Position numbers and translations under genes: made by a program. 64,000 nt of DNA from Eubacterium_G segne (GTDB lineage Bacteria; Bacillota; Clostridia; Lachnospirales; Lachnospiraceae). Where the stretch lies: assembly GCF_014287775.1 (NCBI RefSeq), contig NZ_JACOOZ010000001.1:310001-374000 (forward strand). The letters run 5' to 3'. Below are positions 24,716 through 33,875 of this stretch, piece after piece. Under the pieces are notes generated by a model. It did not search any database. It had not been told where the DNA came from and worked only from the letters and a program-made list of their open reading frames with translations. How positions within the stretch are numbered: the stretch's first letter is position 1; every line of letters begins with the position of its first letter.

Positions 24716-25035
24716 AATCGACCATTAATTTATATTCTACGAGCGTTATTTTTTACGTTTTTTCATAATTTTTAAAAATAAAAATCCCCATAAGCACTGG
24801 ATTTATGAGGAACTAAATTTTACATCACGTTCATAAATTATTTACAAGGAAAACACTCTTTTTTCACGATTTTCTTTTATCATAATAACATAAACAAAAG
24901 TTATTACTTTTTTGTTTATGTTTTTTCATAATTTTTTTAGAATCGGATAAATCCGATTCCCTCCCTTTTTTATTATTAGAATATATTTGCGGAAAGGATG
25001 CAGACATGCATCCTTTTTGTGTTGTGTAGTCATTT
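24716..25035. other. AT-rich intergenic with two stable hairpins
   Basis: No gene is supported. GAATCGGA-TAAA-TCCGATTC is a perfect 8-bp hairpin near 24940, followed by CCTCCCTTTTTT. AAAGGATGC/GCATCCTTTTT near 24993-25018 is a terminator-like hairpin in plus orientation. These may terminate relics of the lost element whose integrase tail lies to the left. Confidence 0.45.
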
Positions 25036-25069
25036 AAAAAGGACTGCCACCATACAGTGGCAATCCTTT
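25036..25069 (-). terminator. glnA terminator
   Basis: On the minus strand AAAGGATTGCCAC pairs with GTGGCAGTCCTTTTT around a short loop, 30 bases after the glutamine synthetase stop. Confidence 0.85.
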
Positions 25070-25099
25070 CATTAATAATCAATTAATTATCTATGTTCT

Positions 25100-27193
25100 T
25101 TACAGTTCAAAAACAAGATCTCCATATGTTGGCATTGGCCATAATTCCTTAGGCATTATAAGTTCAAGTTCGTCAGCCGGCTTTCTAAGCTCTGCCATAG
25201 CTGCCATAACATCATCCTTATATTCTTCTGCTTTGCACTTTATACATTCAGCATCTGCTGCCTTAGCAGTAACTTCCTCTAATGCCTTAACAGCTGTTTT
25301 CATTTCAGCTAATTTTCCTGAAACTTCTGATAACATATCTGCCTGTACTGAAGCATCTGCTCCTGCTTCTTTTACTGCAATTACAGTATCTGCAAGCTTC
25401 TTAGTATACTTAACTGCTGCAGGAATAATCATCTTGTTAGCCATTTCAATCATTGTTAATGCTTCAATGTTTCTAACACCTGCATACTGTTCAAATAAAA
25501 TATCCTCTCTTGCTTCAAGTTCAGCCTTTGAAAGGACGTTAAACTTCTCATACATTTCAACTGTAGTGTCATCAACTAATGCAGGAATTGCATCAACAAT
25601 TGACTTGCAGTTTGGAAGTCCTCTCTTTTCTGCTTCAACAGGCCACTCCTCTGAATATCCGTTACCGTTAAATACGATTCTTTCATGTTCTCTCATTAAC
25701 TTAGCTGTATATTCTTCTACTGCCTTGTTAAAGTCTTCTGCTCCCTCTAATGCATCACATGCATTGCTGAAAGCTTCAGCCATCATTGTATTAAGTACTG
25801 TATTTGTATCACCAATTGAATTAGATGAAGCAACCATTCTGAACTCAAATCTGTTGCCTGTAAATGCAAATGGTGATGTTCTGTTTCTATCTGTAGGGTC
25901 TTTTTCAAGTACAGGAAGCTTCTTGATACCAAAATCAAGTGTTCCTGATGAAAGACTTGATGTAGCCTTACCATTCTTAATTATCTGGTCAACAATATCA
26001 CCAACCTGATCTCCAAGATACATTGAAATAATAGCAGGAGGTGCCTCGTTTGCTCCTAATCTGTGGTCGTTACCTGTATTAGATGCAGCAAGTCTTAAAA
26101 GAACTGCATGTCTGTCAACAGCTGCCATTGTACAAGCTAACACTAACTGGAATAACTTGTTGTTTTCAGGTTCCTTTCCCGGCTTAAACAAATTGATTCC
26201 GTCATCAGTTGTAAGTGACCAGTTGTTATGCTTACCTGAACCGTTAATTCCATCAAAAGGCTTCTCATGTAATAAGCATACAAATCCATGCTTTCTTGCT
26301 GTTTTCTTTAAAATATCCATTACTAAAAGGTTGTTATCAAGGGCAACATTTGAAACTGAAAAAATTGGGGCAATTTCGTGCTGTCCCGGCGCAACCTCAC
26401 GATGCTGTGTTTTTGCTGTAATACCTAATTTCCAAAGCTTAACATTTAAATCTTCCATAAATGCCTTTACATTTGGAGCAATTGAGCCAAAATACTGGTC
26501 ATCCATTTCCTGTCCCTTAGGAGGCATAGCACCGAAAAGTGTACGTCCCGTGTAAATAAGGTCAGGTCTCTTCATATATTTATCTTCATCCACAAGGAAA
26601 TATTCCTGTTCCGGTCCAACGTATGAGAAAATTCTCTGAGTCTTTTCATCACCAAATAATCTCATAAGTCTTACACCCTGCTTACTTACTGCATGCATTG
26701 CTTTAAGTAATGGAGTCTTTGTATCCAATGACTCACCTGTGTATGAGCAGAATGCTGTAGGTATGCAAAGAGTTCCTTCCTTAATGTAAACAGGTGATGT
26801 GATATCCCATGCTGTATATCCTCTTGCACTACATGTAGCTCTAAGTCCACCTGATGGGAATGAAGATGCATCAGGTTCACCCATAAGTAAATCTTTTCCT
26901 GTAAATGTATTCTCAATCTTTCCGTCTGTTACAGTTGAAGAAAATGAATCATGTTTTTCAGCTCCTACTGAAATAACATATGGCTGGAATACATGTGTAA
27001 AATGTGTAGCACCCTTTTCCAATGCCCATTCTTTCATAGCCTGTGCAACCACATCAGCTAACTCCTCTGTAATTTCTCCACCCTGGTACATAAGGCTCTT
27101 AACCTTCTCATAATCGCTTTTTGGTAAACGGACTTTCATGACTGCATCATCAAAAACATCTTCACCAAAAACTTTCTCAATATTTACTCCCAT
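25100..27193 (-). CDS. glnN: glutamine synthetase, type III
   Basis: The 697-residue enzyme is the long GSIII class, which makes glutamine from glutamate, ammonia and ATP as a dodecamer. Visible are 'ATHFTHVFQPYVISVGAEKH', 'SFPSGGLRATCSARGYTAWD', 'GPEQEYFLVDEDKYMKRPDL', 'APGQHEIAPIF', 'DGINGSGKHNNWSLTTDDGI' and 'RLGANEAPPAIISMYLGDQV'. A C-terminal helical extension ('KAADAECIKCKAEEYKDDVM') is typical. A structured leader with a terminator lies upstream, so expression is probably set by attenuation linked to nitrogen status. Confidence 0.95.
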   Translation of the reverse strand: MGVNIEKVFGEDVFDDAVMKVRLPKSDYEKVKSLMYQGGEITEELADVVAQAMKEWALEKGATHFTHVFQPYVISVGAEKHDSFSSTVTDGKIENTFTGKDLLMGEPDASSFPSGGLRATCSARGYTAWDITSPVYIKEGTLCIPTAFCSYTGESLDTKTPLLKAMHAVSKQGVRLMRLFGDEKTQRIFSYVGPEQEYFLVDEDKYMKRPDLIYTGRTLFGAMPPKGQEMDDQYFGSIAPNVKAFMEDLNVKLWKLGITAKTQHREVAPGQHEIAPIFSVSNVALDNNLLVMDILKKTARKHGFVCLLHEKPFDGINGSGKHNNWSLTTDDGINLFKPGKEPENNKLFQLVLACTMAAVDRHAVLLRLAASNTGNDHRLGANEAPPAIISMYLGDQVGDIVDQIIKNGKATSSLSSGTLDFGIKKLPVLEKDPTDRNRTSPFAFTGNRFEFRMVASSNSIGDTNTVLNTMMAEAFSNACDALEGAEDFNKAVEEYTAKLMREHERIVFNGNGYSEEWPVEAEKRGLPNCKSIVDAIPALVDDTTVEMYEKFNVLSKAELEAREDILFEQYAGVRNIEALTMIEMANKMIIPAAVKYTKKLADTVIAVKEAGADASVQADMLSEVSGKLAEMKTAVKALEEVTAKAADAECIKCKAEEYKDDVMAAMAELRKPADELELIMPKELWPMPTYGDLVFEL

Positions 27194-27470
27194 AGTTTCT
27201 GTTCCTTTCTTCTACTAACATATTTTTCCGCCAATTTCTTATGGAGCTACCATAAAAAAAAGGACACTTCTCCAAATATACTGTTTTGAAGAACGCCCTT
27301 GTCCTTAATCTCATTTAGCGGTGAGGTACTACCTCATTCGCCCTATAATCTACATCATTTCTTTATAAAAATCAATAGCTACCAGGTATTTATCTAATTT
27401 TTTAAACCTTTTTCTTAATAAAATTAAGTTTAAGGCTTATTTTTGTAATTTTTTGTATTTTTTTGGCATT
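27194..27470 (-). promoter_or_regulatory. glnN leader: attenuator with an ANTAR-like hairpin
   Basis: On the minus strand the transcript would first form TGAGGT-AGT-ACCTCA (about 27322-27336 within a larger GCG-closed stem), then AAGGAC-AAGGGC-GTTCTT at 27289-27306. That hairpin's six-base loop has A at position 1 and G at position 4, as in ANTAR-protein targets. The GGAC and TTCTTC arms also pair with GAGAA and GTCC to make a terminator ending in TTTTTTTT (27253-27260). This mutually exclusive layout is what ANTAR antitermination uses upstream of nitrogen genes in Clostridia. The first hairpin does not show the expected loop, so the class is uncertain. Confidence 0.5.
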
Positions 27471-28346
27471 TTAATCCACTACTTCCTCACCTCTGTAGAG
27501 ACAAACAATCTGTCTGTTTCCATAGTCGTCCACGCATGTTGAACACATTATAATTTTGTCGGAAGTGTCAGGTTTTCTAACTCCAAAATTGTATCTGCTT
27601 CTGGAAGATACAGTATTTATCCAGTTCTGAAACTCCCCGTCATTGGCAAATCCATATTTATATATATTTTCATTATCATCCTTATCTGAAAACACGGAAA
27701 ATACATAATATATATAATGCCTATACCCTACATATATATCAAACGTAGGATGTTTCCTGCAAAAATCATCATCCCTAAAGTTCATCAGTTCCTTAAACAT
27801 AGAGCCGTCTAACATATTGTGACCATATAAAATGCACATTTTTCCATCCAGTCCGGCAGTTCTGTAGTCCAAAAAGATGGCTCCTGCTCCATTGTAGACC
27901 TTGTCAGAGCCTCTCTTTAAATAAAAATCATTGTCACTATGCTCCACTATAGGATACTGTATTCTGGTTCCGTTAAGCTTTATATAGCCCTTAGCCTCGT
28001 CATTATATTGAAGCATTTCTTTATAATCCCATTTCCATGTGGGAACAGATTTCGTGTATCTTATGGACTTATTGTTCTGACTTTTTTCAGTGGTTTTCTC
28101 TTCGTTGTCCTTAATAAACATCTGATTTATCTGGGCATATTTTTTCTCGTCCTCTTTGTAATTCAAGTAGGATTCCGTGAGGTTATATGAGGCATAAATA
28201 AGTATCCCTCCTGCAAATAATATGGCAAACACTCGCACTACATTATATATTGCATTAGGGATTTTTTTATGTTTTTTCCCGGTGATTTCGTTATTTAATT
28301 GTTCCTGTTTGCTATCCTTTGCCTTGTCCACTTTGTTACCTGCCAC
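27471..28346 (-). CDS. class B sortase, chromosomal
   Basis: The 291-residue enzyme has a lysine-rich cytoplasmic N-terminus, one membrane helix (about residues 36-55, 'VVRVFAILFAGGILIYASYN') and the sortase B core with His in 'CILYGHNMLDGSMFKELM', Cys in 'KIIMCSTCVDDYGNRQIVC' and Arg in 'NRQIV'. No substrate gene adjoins it, unlike the two sortases on the mobile elements, so it may be the housekeeping enzyme. It lies between glnN and fba, all on the minus strand but separated by gaps. Confidence 0.88.
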   Translation of the reverse strand: MAGNKVDKAKDSKQEQLNNEITGKKHKKIPNAIYNVVRVFAILFAGGILIYASYNLTESYLNYKEDEKKYAQINQMFIKDNEEKTTEKSQNNKSIRYTKSVPTWKWDYKEMLQYNDEAKGYIKLNGTRIQYPIVEHSDNDFYLKRGSDKVYNGAGAIFLDYRTAGLDGKMCILYGHNMLDGSMFKELMNFRDDDFCRKHPTFDIYVGYRHYIYYVFSVFSDKDDNENIYKYGFANDGEFQNWINTVSSRSRYNFGVRKPDTSDKIIMCSTCVDDYGNRQIVCLYRGEEVVD

Positions 28347-28394
28347 ACTTTTTTTCTAAACATAATTATAAAATTATTTCCCTTAAAAATCAAC

Positions 28395-28430
28395 AAAAAG
28401 AAGGCTACTACCTAAAGTAACAGCCTTCTC
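28395..28430 (-). terminator. fba terminator
   Basis: On the minus strand GAAGGCT and AGCCTTC flank an inner TACT/GGTA pair and are followed by TTTTTG, 45 bases after the aldolase stop. Confidence 0.85.
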
Positions 28431-28474
28431 TTGTTACAACGCCCCATTAAGAGCATTATACAAATATTATTTAA

Positions 28475-29341
28475 TTATTCAGCTTTTCCAACTGAACCGA
28501 AAAGTTCCATCTTTTCTTTTACTGTAGCCTTAATAGCTTCAGCACCAGGAGCAAGAAGTTTTCTAGGGTCAAATCCCTTTCCTTCTAAGTCCTTTCCGGC
28601 TTCAATGTATTTTCTTGTTGCGTCAGCAAATGATAACTGACATTCTGTATTAACGTTAATCTTTGATACGCCAAGGTCAATAGCCTTCTTAATCATATCT
28701 TCAGGAATACCTGTACCACCGTGAAGAACTAATGGCATAACTCCTGTCTTCTGCTGAATAGCATCTAATGTTTCAAAGCTAAGTCCTTCCCAGTTTGCAG
28801 GATATTTTCCATGGATGTTACCAATACCTGCTGCAAGCATATCTACACCAAGATCTGCTACTGCCTTACATTCGTCAGGATCTGCGCACTCGCCTCTTCC
28901 GATAACGCCATCTTCCTCACCACCAATTGAACCAACTTCTGCTTCAATTGACATGTCCATGTTATGTGCTACTGAAACTAATTCCTTAGTCTTTGCAATA
29001 TTTTCTTCGATAGGATAATGTGAACCATCAAACATAATTGATGTGAATCCAGCTTTAATACACTTATAGCATCCTTCATATGTTCCATGATCTAAGTGAA
29101 GTGCTACAGGAACAGTGATTCCCAATTCTTCATCCATAGCCTTTACCATAGCTGCTACTGTTTTAAATCCTGTCATATACTTTCCGGCACCTTCTGATAC
29201 TCCTAAAATAACCGGGCTCTTTAATTCCTGTGCTGTTAAAAGGATTGACTTTGTCCATTCAAGATTGTTGATGTTGAACTGTCCAACAGCATAATGTCCT
29301 GCTTTTGCCTTTTCCAACATTTCCTTAGCTGATACTAACAT
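28475..29341 (-). CDS. fba: fructose-1,6-bisphosphate aldolase, class II
   Basis: The 288-residue zinc aldolase splits fructose-1,6-bisphosphate in glycolysis. Zinc ligands and active-site blocks are visible in 'VPVALHLDHGTYEGCYKCIK', 'DMSIEAEVGSIGGEEDGVIG', 'GIGNIHGKYP' and 'LVLHGGTGIPEDMIKKAIDL', with 'INVNTECQLSF' binding phosphate. The ATG follows GGAGGTACATT. It is a single-gene unit with its own terminator. Confidence 0.96.
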   Translation of the reverse strand: MLVSAKEMLEKAKAGHYAVGQFNINNLEWTKSILLTAQELKSPVILGVSEGAGKYMTGFKTVAAMVKAMDEELGITVPVALHLDHGTYEGCYKCIKAGFTSIMFDGSHYPIEENIAKTKELVSVAHNMDMSIEAEVGSIGGEEDGVIGRGECADPDECKAVADLGVDMLAAGIGNIHGKYPANWEGLSFETLDAIQQKTGVMPLVLHGGTGIPEDMIKKAIDLGVSKINVNTECQLSFADATRKYIEAGKDLEGKGFDPRKLLAPGAEAIKATVKEKMELFGSVGKAE

Positions 29342-29423
29342 AATGTACCTCCATAAAATTCATTAATTGTTATATTCTAAACAACCGTAATTAGTATACT
29401 CCATTTTACTTAAAATGCCAATA

Positions 29424-30767
29424 CTATTTTATGGTAATTTTTGCGGTTTTACTCCATTTTCCGAAAATTTTCTTACCCCTTGAATCAATGGAATAGGCAC
29501 GTACTTTTACCTTGTAAGTTTTCCCGGAAACAAATTTTCCAAAAGTTACGATTTTAGATTCTGAATATTTTGTTTTTTTGCCTACTTTTATCTGATAGCC
29601 GTCAACCTTACCCTTTACTTTGTACTTAACTGTCGCCATTTTTCTGTAAATCTGCTTAGTTGAAGTGATTTTTGTCTGCTTAACTGAGATTTTCTGCCAT
29701 TTAGCTTTGGCAGTTATATCTGACTTTATCATTGTTGATTCAGTTAATTTTTTATCTCCATTATACCAACCTAAAAATTTGTATCCCTTACGTTTAACAT
29801 TTGGCAGAATTATTGTTTCCCCTGCTAATACCTTTTGCTGATTTACCACCTTGGTAATGTTACTAAACTTCACTGAATAAACCGGTACGCTGCTTTTTTC
29901 AGATTCTTCCCATACACCGTCATATGAACCGTTATCACATTTTCTCTGATAAACTCTCACATAATCAACCATCATTTTTTCAGATACAAAATCGTCTTCC
30001 GGTGGGAAATAAGGTAAATTGCCTCCCACTGCCAAATTAAGAATAATGTAAAACGGCTTTTTTAATTCTGATTTGTGGCTTTCTTTTAAGCTAAATGTTT
30101 TGTAAACCTTTCCGTCTACCGTCCATTGCATTTGTTTCGGAGTCCAGATAAGACCATATGTATGCCATGCTGTTTTATCCTTGAAATTTTTAGTGCTGGA
30201 AGCCTCATAAGTATCTCTTCCCGGTCTGTCTTTTTCATTTTCCCAGTGAATTGTGCCCTGAGCAAACTGATAGCTGTTCCATGTTTCAAGAATATCTATT
30301 TCTCCGCAGTACGGCCAGCCTTTGTCATTGTATCCCAACATCCAAAATGCCGGCCACATTCCTGTAACTGCCGGCACTTTCATACGTGCCTCAATTTTTC
30401 CATATTTAAAGGACTGCAAATTTGATGTTTTAATTCTTCCTGATGTATACTTTGTAGCCTTTTTCATTCCCGGACCTTTATAATTATCCGCTCTGGCTGT
30501 TATAACAAGGGAACCGTTTTCCACCTTTACATTATCTTTCCTGTCCGTATAATACTCCAGTTCATTGTTTCCCCAGCCGAAATTTGCGCCACCATTTCCT
30601 ATATCATAAGTCCAATTTTTTAAATTAAGTTTTGTGCCGTTAAATTCGTCGCTCCAAACCATTTTGTACTGTGTGGATTTTGTAGCTGCATTAATATTTT
30701 TAACACCAAAACCTAACAATGTGCCTATTAATGTTATCATAAATATCCTTTCTGCTATTTTTCCCAT
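29424..30767 (-). CDS. secreted GH16 beta-glucanase with repeat and Fn3-like modules
   Basis: The start at 30767 (MGKIAERIFMITLIGTLLG) follows AAAGGAGGAAAT; 447 residues. A signal peptide ends near 'NINAAT'. The GH16 domain (about 35-270) has the catalytic 'GEIDILETW' with nucleophile and acid/base Glu flanking Asp, plus 'WPAFWMLGYND' and 'VDYVRVYQRK'. Next come an InlB/List-Bact-like repeat ('GYKFLGWYNGDKKLTES') and a C-terminal Fn3-like module ('YKVKVRAYSIDSRGKKIFGK'). It should hydrolyse beta-1,3 or beta-1,3-1,4 glucans outside the cell. The precise specificity cannot be read from sequence alone. Confidence 0.9.
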   Translation of the reverse strand: MGKIAERIFMITLIGTLLGFGVKNINAATKSTQYKMVWSDEFNGTKLNLKNWTYDIGNGGANFGWGNNELEYYTDRKDNVKVENGSLVITARADNYKGPGMKKATKYTSGRIKTSNLQSFKYGKIEARMKVPAVTGMWPAFWMLGYNDKGWPYCGEIDILETWNSYQFAQGTIHWENEKDRPGRDTYEASSTKNFKDKTAWHTYGLIWTPKQMQWTVDGKVYKTFSLKESHKSELKKPFYIILNLAVGGNLPYFPPEDDFVSEKMMVDYVRVYQRKCDNGSYDGVWEESEKSSVPVYSVKFSNITKVVNQQKVLAGETIILPNVKRKGYKFLGWYNGDKKLTESTMIKSDITAKAKWQKISVKQTKITSTKQIYRKMATVKYKVKGKVDGYQIKVGKKTKYSESKIVTFGKFVSGKTYKVKVRAYSIDSRGKKIFGKWSKTAKITIK

Positions 30768-30939
30768 ATTTCCTCCTTTAAAATATTTTACCACTTATGT
30801 TAAGTTTATAAAAAAATGTCACTGCCATAAAGGTGTCTTTTTTTTAATTGGTGCATTTTTTATAGCAAATATATTCAGAACCATACGTTTTTTTTAGCAT
30901 ACATTAATAATGTAAATCATAAAGGAAAAGGTATGTTAA

Positions 30940-31332
30940 ATGGCTTGTAATATGAATAACAATATGGGAAATTCCCCTATAAACAGTCGTGGCTGTTTAA
31001 ACTCAAGGTGTGGAAATACCCGCAATATGAACTGCAACATGAATACAATGCATAATGGCACCGGTTGTGGTATGAATCGTAGCTTCAATGCCGGTAACAG
31101 GCAGATGCCTCCGTCCCACCGTGATTCTGATAATTCCACACATGAATGTGGATGTAAAAGGAATGAAGGTTGCGACCGTGGCAATGAACCTGTAGATTCC
31201 ATGGTTCCTGCTATGTCATATGTTCCGTGGCAGATTTGGAGAAATATTTACTGTATAGAAGAAGGACTGGAAAAAGGCACCATTTTTGAAGATATGGATA
31301 AACCTTATATTGGGAGGTGTGGTAAAAAATGA
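30940..31332 (+). CDS. cotJA: spore coat-associated protein CotJA
   Basis: The 130-residue protein has an Asn/Met/Cys-rich N-terminus (residues 1-80) and the conserved CotJA end 'PVDSMVPAMSYVPWQIWRNI', 'GTIFEDMDKPYIG'. It overlaps cotJB by 4 bases. CotJ proteins are inner coat components made in the mother cell. The N-terminal extension is longer than in Bacillus. A CATACATT at 30898 may be a sporulation-sigma -10 element. The presence of the operon indicates a spore former. Confidence 0.9.
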   Translation: MACNMNNNMGNSPINSRGCLNSRCGNTRNMNCNMNTMHNGTGCGMNRSFNAGNRQMPPSHRDSDNSTHECGCKRNEGCDRGNEPVDSMVPAMSYVPWQIWRNIYCIEEGLEKGTIFEDMDKPYIGRCGKK

Positions 31333-31589
31333 AAAACATGTGCAAAGAAGATTTAATGAAAATTATTACTCAGGCAAGTTTTGCCATGGATGATACCCGA
31401 TTGTTTTTAGACACTCATCCCAATTGCACTGAAGCTATTACGTTCCATCAGAAGATGGAGAAGGTGCGCCAGGAGGCATGGGATGAGTATACTAAGAGAT
31501 TTGGGCCGCTAAGATTTTATGAAACCGATAATTGCGATTATTGGGAGTGGAATAAAGGTCCTATGCCTTGGGAAGGAGGTAATTGCTAA
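31329..31589 (+). CDS. cotJB: spore coat protein CotJB
   Basis: The 86-residue protein carries 'KIITQASFAMDDTRLFLDTH' and the CotJB tail 'YTKRFGPLRFYETDNCDYWE' and 'WNKGPMPWEGG'. It overlaps cotJA by 4 bases and cotJC by 7, so the three genes are translationally coupled. It assists assembly of the CotJ complex into the spore coat. Confidence 0.92.
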   Translation: MKNMCKEDLMKIITQASFAMDDTRLFLDTHPNCTEAITFHQKMEKVRQEAWDEYTKRFGPLRFYETDNCDYWEWNKGPMPWEGGNC

Positions 31590-32194
31590 TGTATGTTTAT
31601 GAAAAAAGACTCCAGTACCCGGTAAATATTAAATGTAGGAATCCTAAAATGGCACAGGTAATTATAAGCCAGTATGGTGGACCCGATGGCGAAGCTAGTG
31701 CTGCCATGCGTTATATGTCTCAAAAATATGCCATGAAAAATTCCCGTGTTGCCGGATTGTTGAACGATATCGCAACTGAAGAAATGTCACACCTCGAAAT
31801 CGTCGGAACCATAGTTTCCCAGTTGGTTAAAGATCTTCCATGTGATGAAGTAGATGTGGCAGGCTTTGAGAAATACTATGTTGACCATACTTTAGGAGTG
31901 TGGCCACAGGCGGCAGGCGGAGTTCCTTTTACAGCTACTGAATTTCAGTCTTCCGGTGACCCTATTGCAGACTTAGTGGAGGATATGGCTGCGGAACAGA
32001 AAGCCAGAAAGACTTACGATAACATCTTAAGTCTTGTAAAAGATAACGAAGTAGCAGATCCAATACGATTCCTGCGTAAACGTGAAATTGTTCATTTCCA
32101 GCGTTTCGGTGAAGCTTTAAGACTTATTAACGAAGATTTGGATAAAAAGAATTTCTATGCTTTCAATCCAAGCTCCTGCGTAAAAAACTGCTAA
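31583..32194 (+). CDS. cotJC: manganese-catalase-type spore coat protein CotJC
   Basis: The 203-residue ferritin-like protein reads 'MYVYEKRLQYPVNIKCRNPK' from the second Met, with 'SQYGGPDGEASAAMRYMSQK' and 'DIATEEMSHLEIVGTIVSQL', whose Glu and His residues form the dimetal site of manganese catalases. It probably removes peroxide in the coat. A weak hairpin at 32203-32246 follows. Start may be the first or second Met (31583 or 31589); AAGGAGG favours the latter. Confidence 0.92.
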   Translation: MLMYVYEKRLQYPVNIKCRNPKMAQVIISQYGGPDGEASAAMRYMSQKYAMKNSRVAGLLNDIATEEMSHLEIVGTIVSQLVKDLPCDEVDVAGFEKYYVDHTLGVWPQAAGGVPFTATEFQSSGDPIADLVEDMAAEQKARKTYDNILSLVKDNEVADPIRFLRKREIVHFQRFGEALRLINEDLDKKNFYAFNPSSCVKNC

Positions 32195-32398
32195 TTTAAA
32201 ATCCGGGCAGATTTTCAATTAAAAACTTGAATGTCTGCCGGATGATTACATAATTGTTGTAAATTCCGTTAAAATTATATACACTTGATTTCCGGATTTC
32301 CATTACAAATTCTCTGTTGGTTTTTACTCTAATCTGGGGTATACTGTACGTATATTCATTTTTTAAATTAAAAAATTTTTACAGCGAGAGGAGAAATT

Positions 32399-33643
32399 AT
32401 GAAGAATTGTCTAGTTGCCCAGTCAGGCGGGCCTACCGTAGCCATTAATGCCAGTCTTGCCGGTGTTATACAAGGGGCTATTGATAGCAAACAATTTGAC
32501 AAAATATATGGTTCTTTAAACGGAGTTCAGGGGCTTTTAAACGGGAGGCTAATGGACTTGTCCCAAAAATTTGAAGACACCCCTATGTTTATTGAGCTTT
32601 TAAAAAAATCGCCTTCCATGTATTTAGGTTCATGCCGTTATCAGCTTCCTGATTACTCAGAAGATGATGCGCCATATGCCTACATTTTTAACAAATTTGA
32701 ACAGTATGACATTGATGCCTTTTTCTATATTGGTGGAAATGATTCAATGGATACGGTGGACAAGCTTAGCACCTATGCCAAAGCTATTGACAGGGACATA
32801 AAGATTATTGGAATTCCAAAAACAATTGACAATGATTTATGTATTACCGACCACACCCCGGGATATGGTTCTGCGGCAAAATATGTGGCGTCTACTCTTT
32901 TGGAAATCGGTCATGATACCTCAATTTATCCTATTAACAGTGTAACTATTGTGGAAATAATGGGACGTGATGCCGGATGGCTTACAGGGGCTTCAGTTTT
33001 AGCACGAAATAAGTACAATTTTGCACCGCATCTTATTTACCTTCCGGAGGTCGCTTTTGACGAAAAGCAGTTTATCAAAGATGTTCGTACTGCAATGGAC
33101 AGATATAATAATGTTGTTATTGCAGTATCCGAGGGAATAAAGGATGCAAAGGGACAATATATAAGTGCTACTTCTGCCGTGGAGGATACATTCGGTCATA
33201 GTCAGCTTAGTGGTACGGGAAAATGCCTTGAATATATTATCAAGCAAAATATTCAGGTAAAAGTTCGTTCCGTGGAAATCAACATTCTCCAAAGATGTGC
33301 AGCTCATATGTCCTCAATTACCGACATTGGTGAGGCGTTTCGTCTTGGCAGACATGCTGTTGAAGTTGCACTTCAAGGTAAGACTGCTGTTATGGTTACT
33401 GCCATCAGGAAATCAAATTCTCCATATTCCGTAGATATGGGAGATACTGATGTTAAAAATGTTGCAGGTCTTGTAAAACATGTACCAAGGGAATGGATTA
33501 ATGATGTGGGCAATGATGTTACCCAGGAGTTTATTGATTACGTATATCCGTTGATTTTAGGTGAGCCTGTTGTAAAATACCAGCGTGGTATTCCTGATTA
33601 TCTGGATATTTCGCATTTATTTCCAAATAAAATAGGTGAATAA
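32399..33643 (+). CDS. pfp: 6-phosphofructokinase, PPi-type
   Basis: The 414-residue enzyme has 'AQSGGPTVAINASLAGVIQG', 'FFYIGGNDSMDTVDKL', 'IIGIPKTIDNDLCITDHTPG' and 'EIMGRDAGWLTGAS'. An acidic/Asn residue after GG and Lys in 'PKTIDND' are the marks of pyrophosphate-dependent enzymes, rather than the GGDGS and GxxG pattern of ATP-users. It would interconvert fructose-6-phosphate and fructose-1,6-bisphosphate using PPi. The gene has its own promoter region and terminator. The phosphoryl donor is inferred, not proven. Confidence 0.9.
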   Translation: MKNCLVAQSGGPTVAINASLAGVIQGAIDSKQFDKIYGSLNGVQGLLNGRLMDLSQKFEDTPMFIELLKKSPSMYLGSCRYQLPDYSEDDAPYAYIFNKFEQYDIDAFFYIGGNDSMDTVDKLSTYAKAIDRDIKIIGIPKTIDNDLCITDHTPGYGSAAKYVASTLLEIGHDTSIYPINSVTIVEIMGRDAGWLTGASVLARNKYNFAPHLIYLPEVAFDEKQFIKDVRTAMDRYNNVVIAVSEGIKDAKGQYISATSAVEDTFGHSQLSGTGKCLEYIIKQNIQVKVRSVEINILQRCAAHMSSITDIGEAFRLGRHAVEVALQGKTAVMVTAIRKSNSPYSVDMGDTDVKNVAGLVKHVPREWINDVGNDVTQEFIDYVYPLILGEPVVKYQRGIPDYLDISHLFPNKIGE

Positions 33644-33651
33644 ATATGTTT

Positions 33652-33686
33652 AAAGGAGTAGGATATTGCTTTCTACTCCTTTTTAT
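33652..33686 (+). terminator. pfp terminator
   Basis: AAAGGAGTAG pairs with CTACTCCTTTTT around an 11-base loop, directly after the stop codon. Confidence 0.85.
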
Positions 33687-33768
33687 TACAGTAATATTTT
33701 CCCAATAATATCTATATATCACCATAGTATTTTTTCAAGATTTTAATTCCAGATGCTATTGTATGCAA

Positions 33769-33800
33769 CAAAAAAACAGTACCGGAAACCGATACTGTTT
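33769..33800 (-). terminator. tRNA-Gln terminator
   Basis: On the minus strand AAACAGTATCGG-TTT-CCGGTACTGTTT is followed by TTTT, two bases after the tRNA. Confidence 0.88.
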
Positions 33801-33802
33801 AG

Positions 33803-33875
33803 CTGGCCCACAAGGATTCGAACCTTGAAAATGCTGGAGTCAGAGTCCAGTGCCTTACCATTTGGCGATGGGCCA
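33803..33875 (-). tRNA. tRNA-Gln (anticodon CTG)
   Basis: Read on the minus strand, the acceptor arms TGGCCCA and TGGGCCA pair over 7 bp with U1-A72 as usual for tRNA-Gln. The D arm GCC...GGC, the anticodon stem CTGGA/TCCAG enclosing loop CTCTGAC (anticodon CTG) and the T arm CAAGG-TTCGAAT-CCTTG are all intact. The discriminator is G and the CCA end is not encoded. Its 3' end faces away from element B. Confidence 0.95.

Noticed and set aside
25233..26009. 258-residue plus-strand frame
   Set aside because: Antisense shadow of the type III glutamine synthetase gene.
27253..27342. T-box riboswitch before glnN
   Set aside because: No GGUGGNACCGCG antiterminator bulge, and the gene is not an amino-acyl-tRNA related gene.
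30891..30905. Sigma-E/K promoter for cotJABC
   Set aside because: CATACATT fits the -10 consensus, but no convincing -35 at the right spacing, so not listed as a separate feature.
33803..33875. tRNA-Gln as attachment site of element B
   Set aside because: The tRNA 3' end faces the core side, not the element, and no repeated 3' segment was found to the right.
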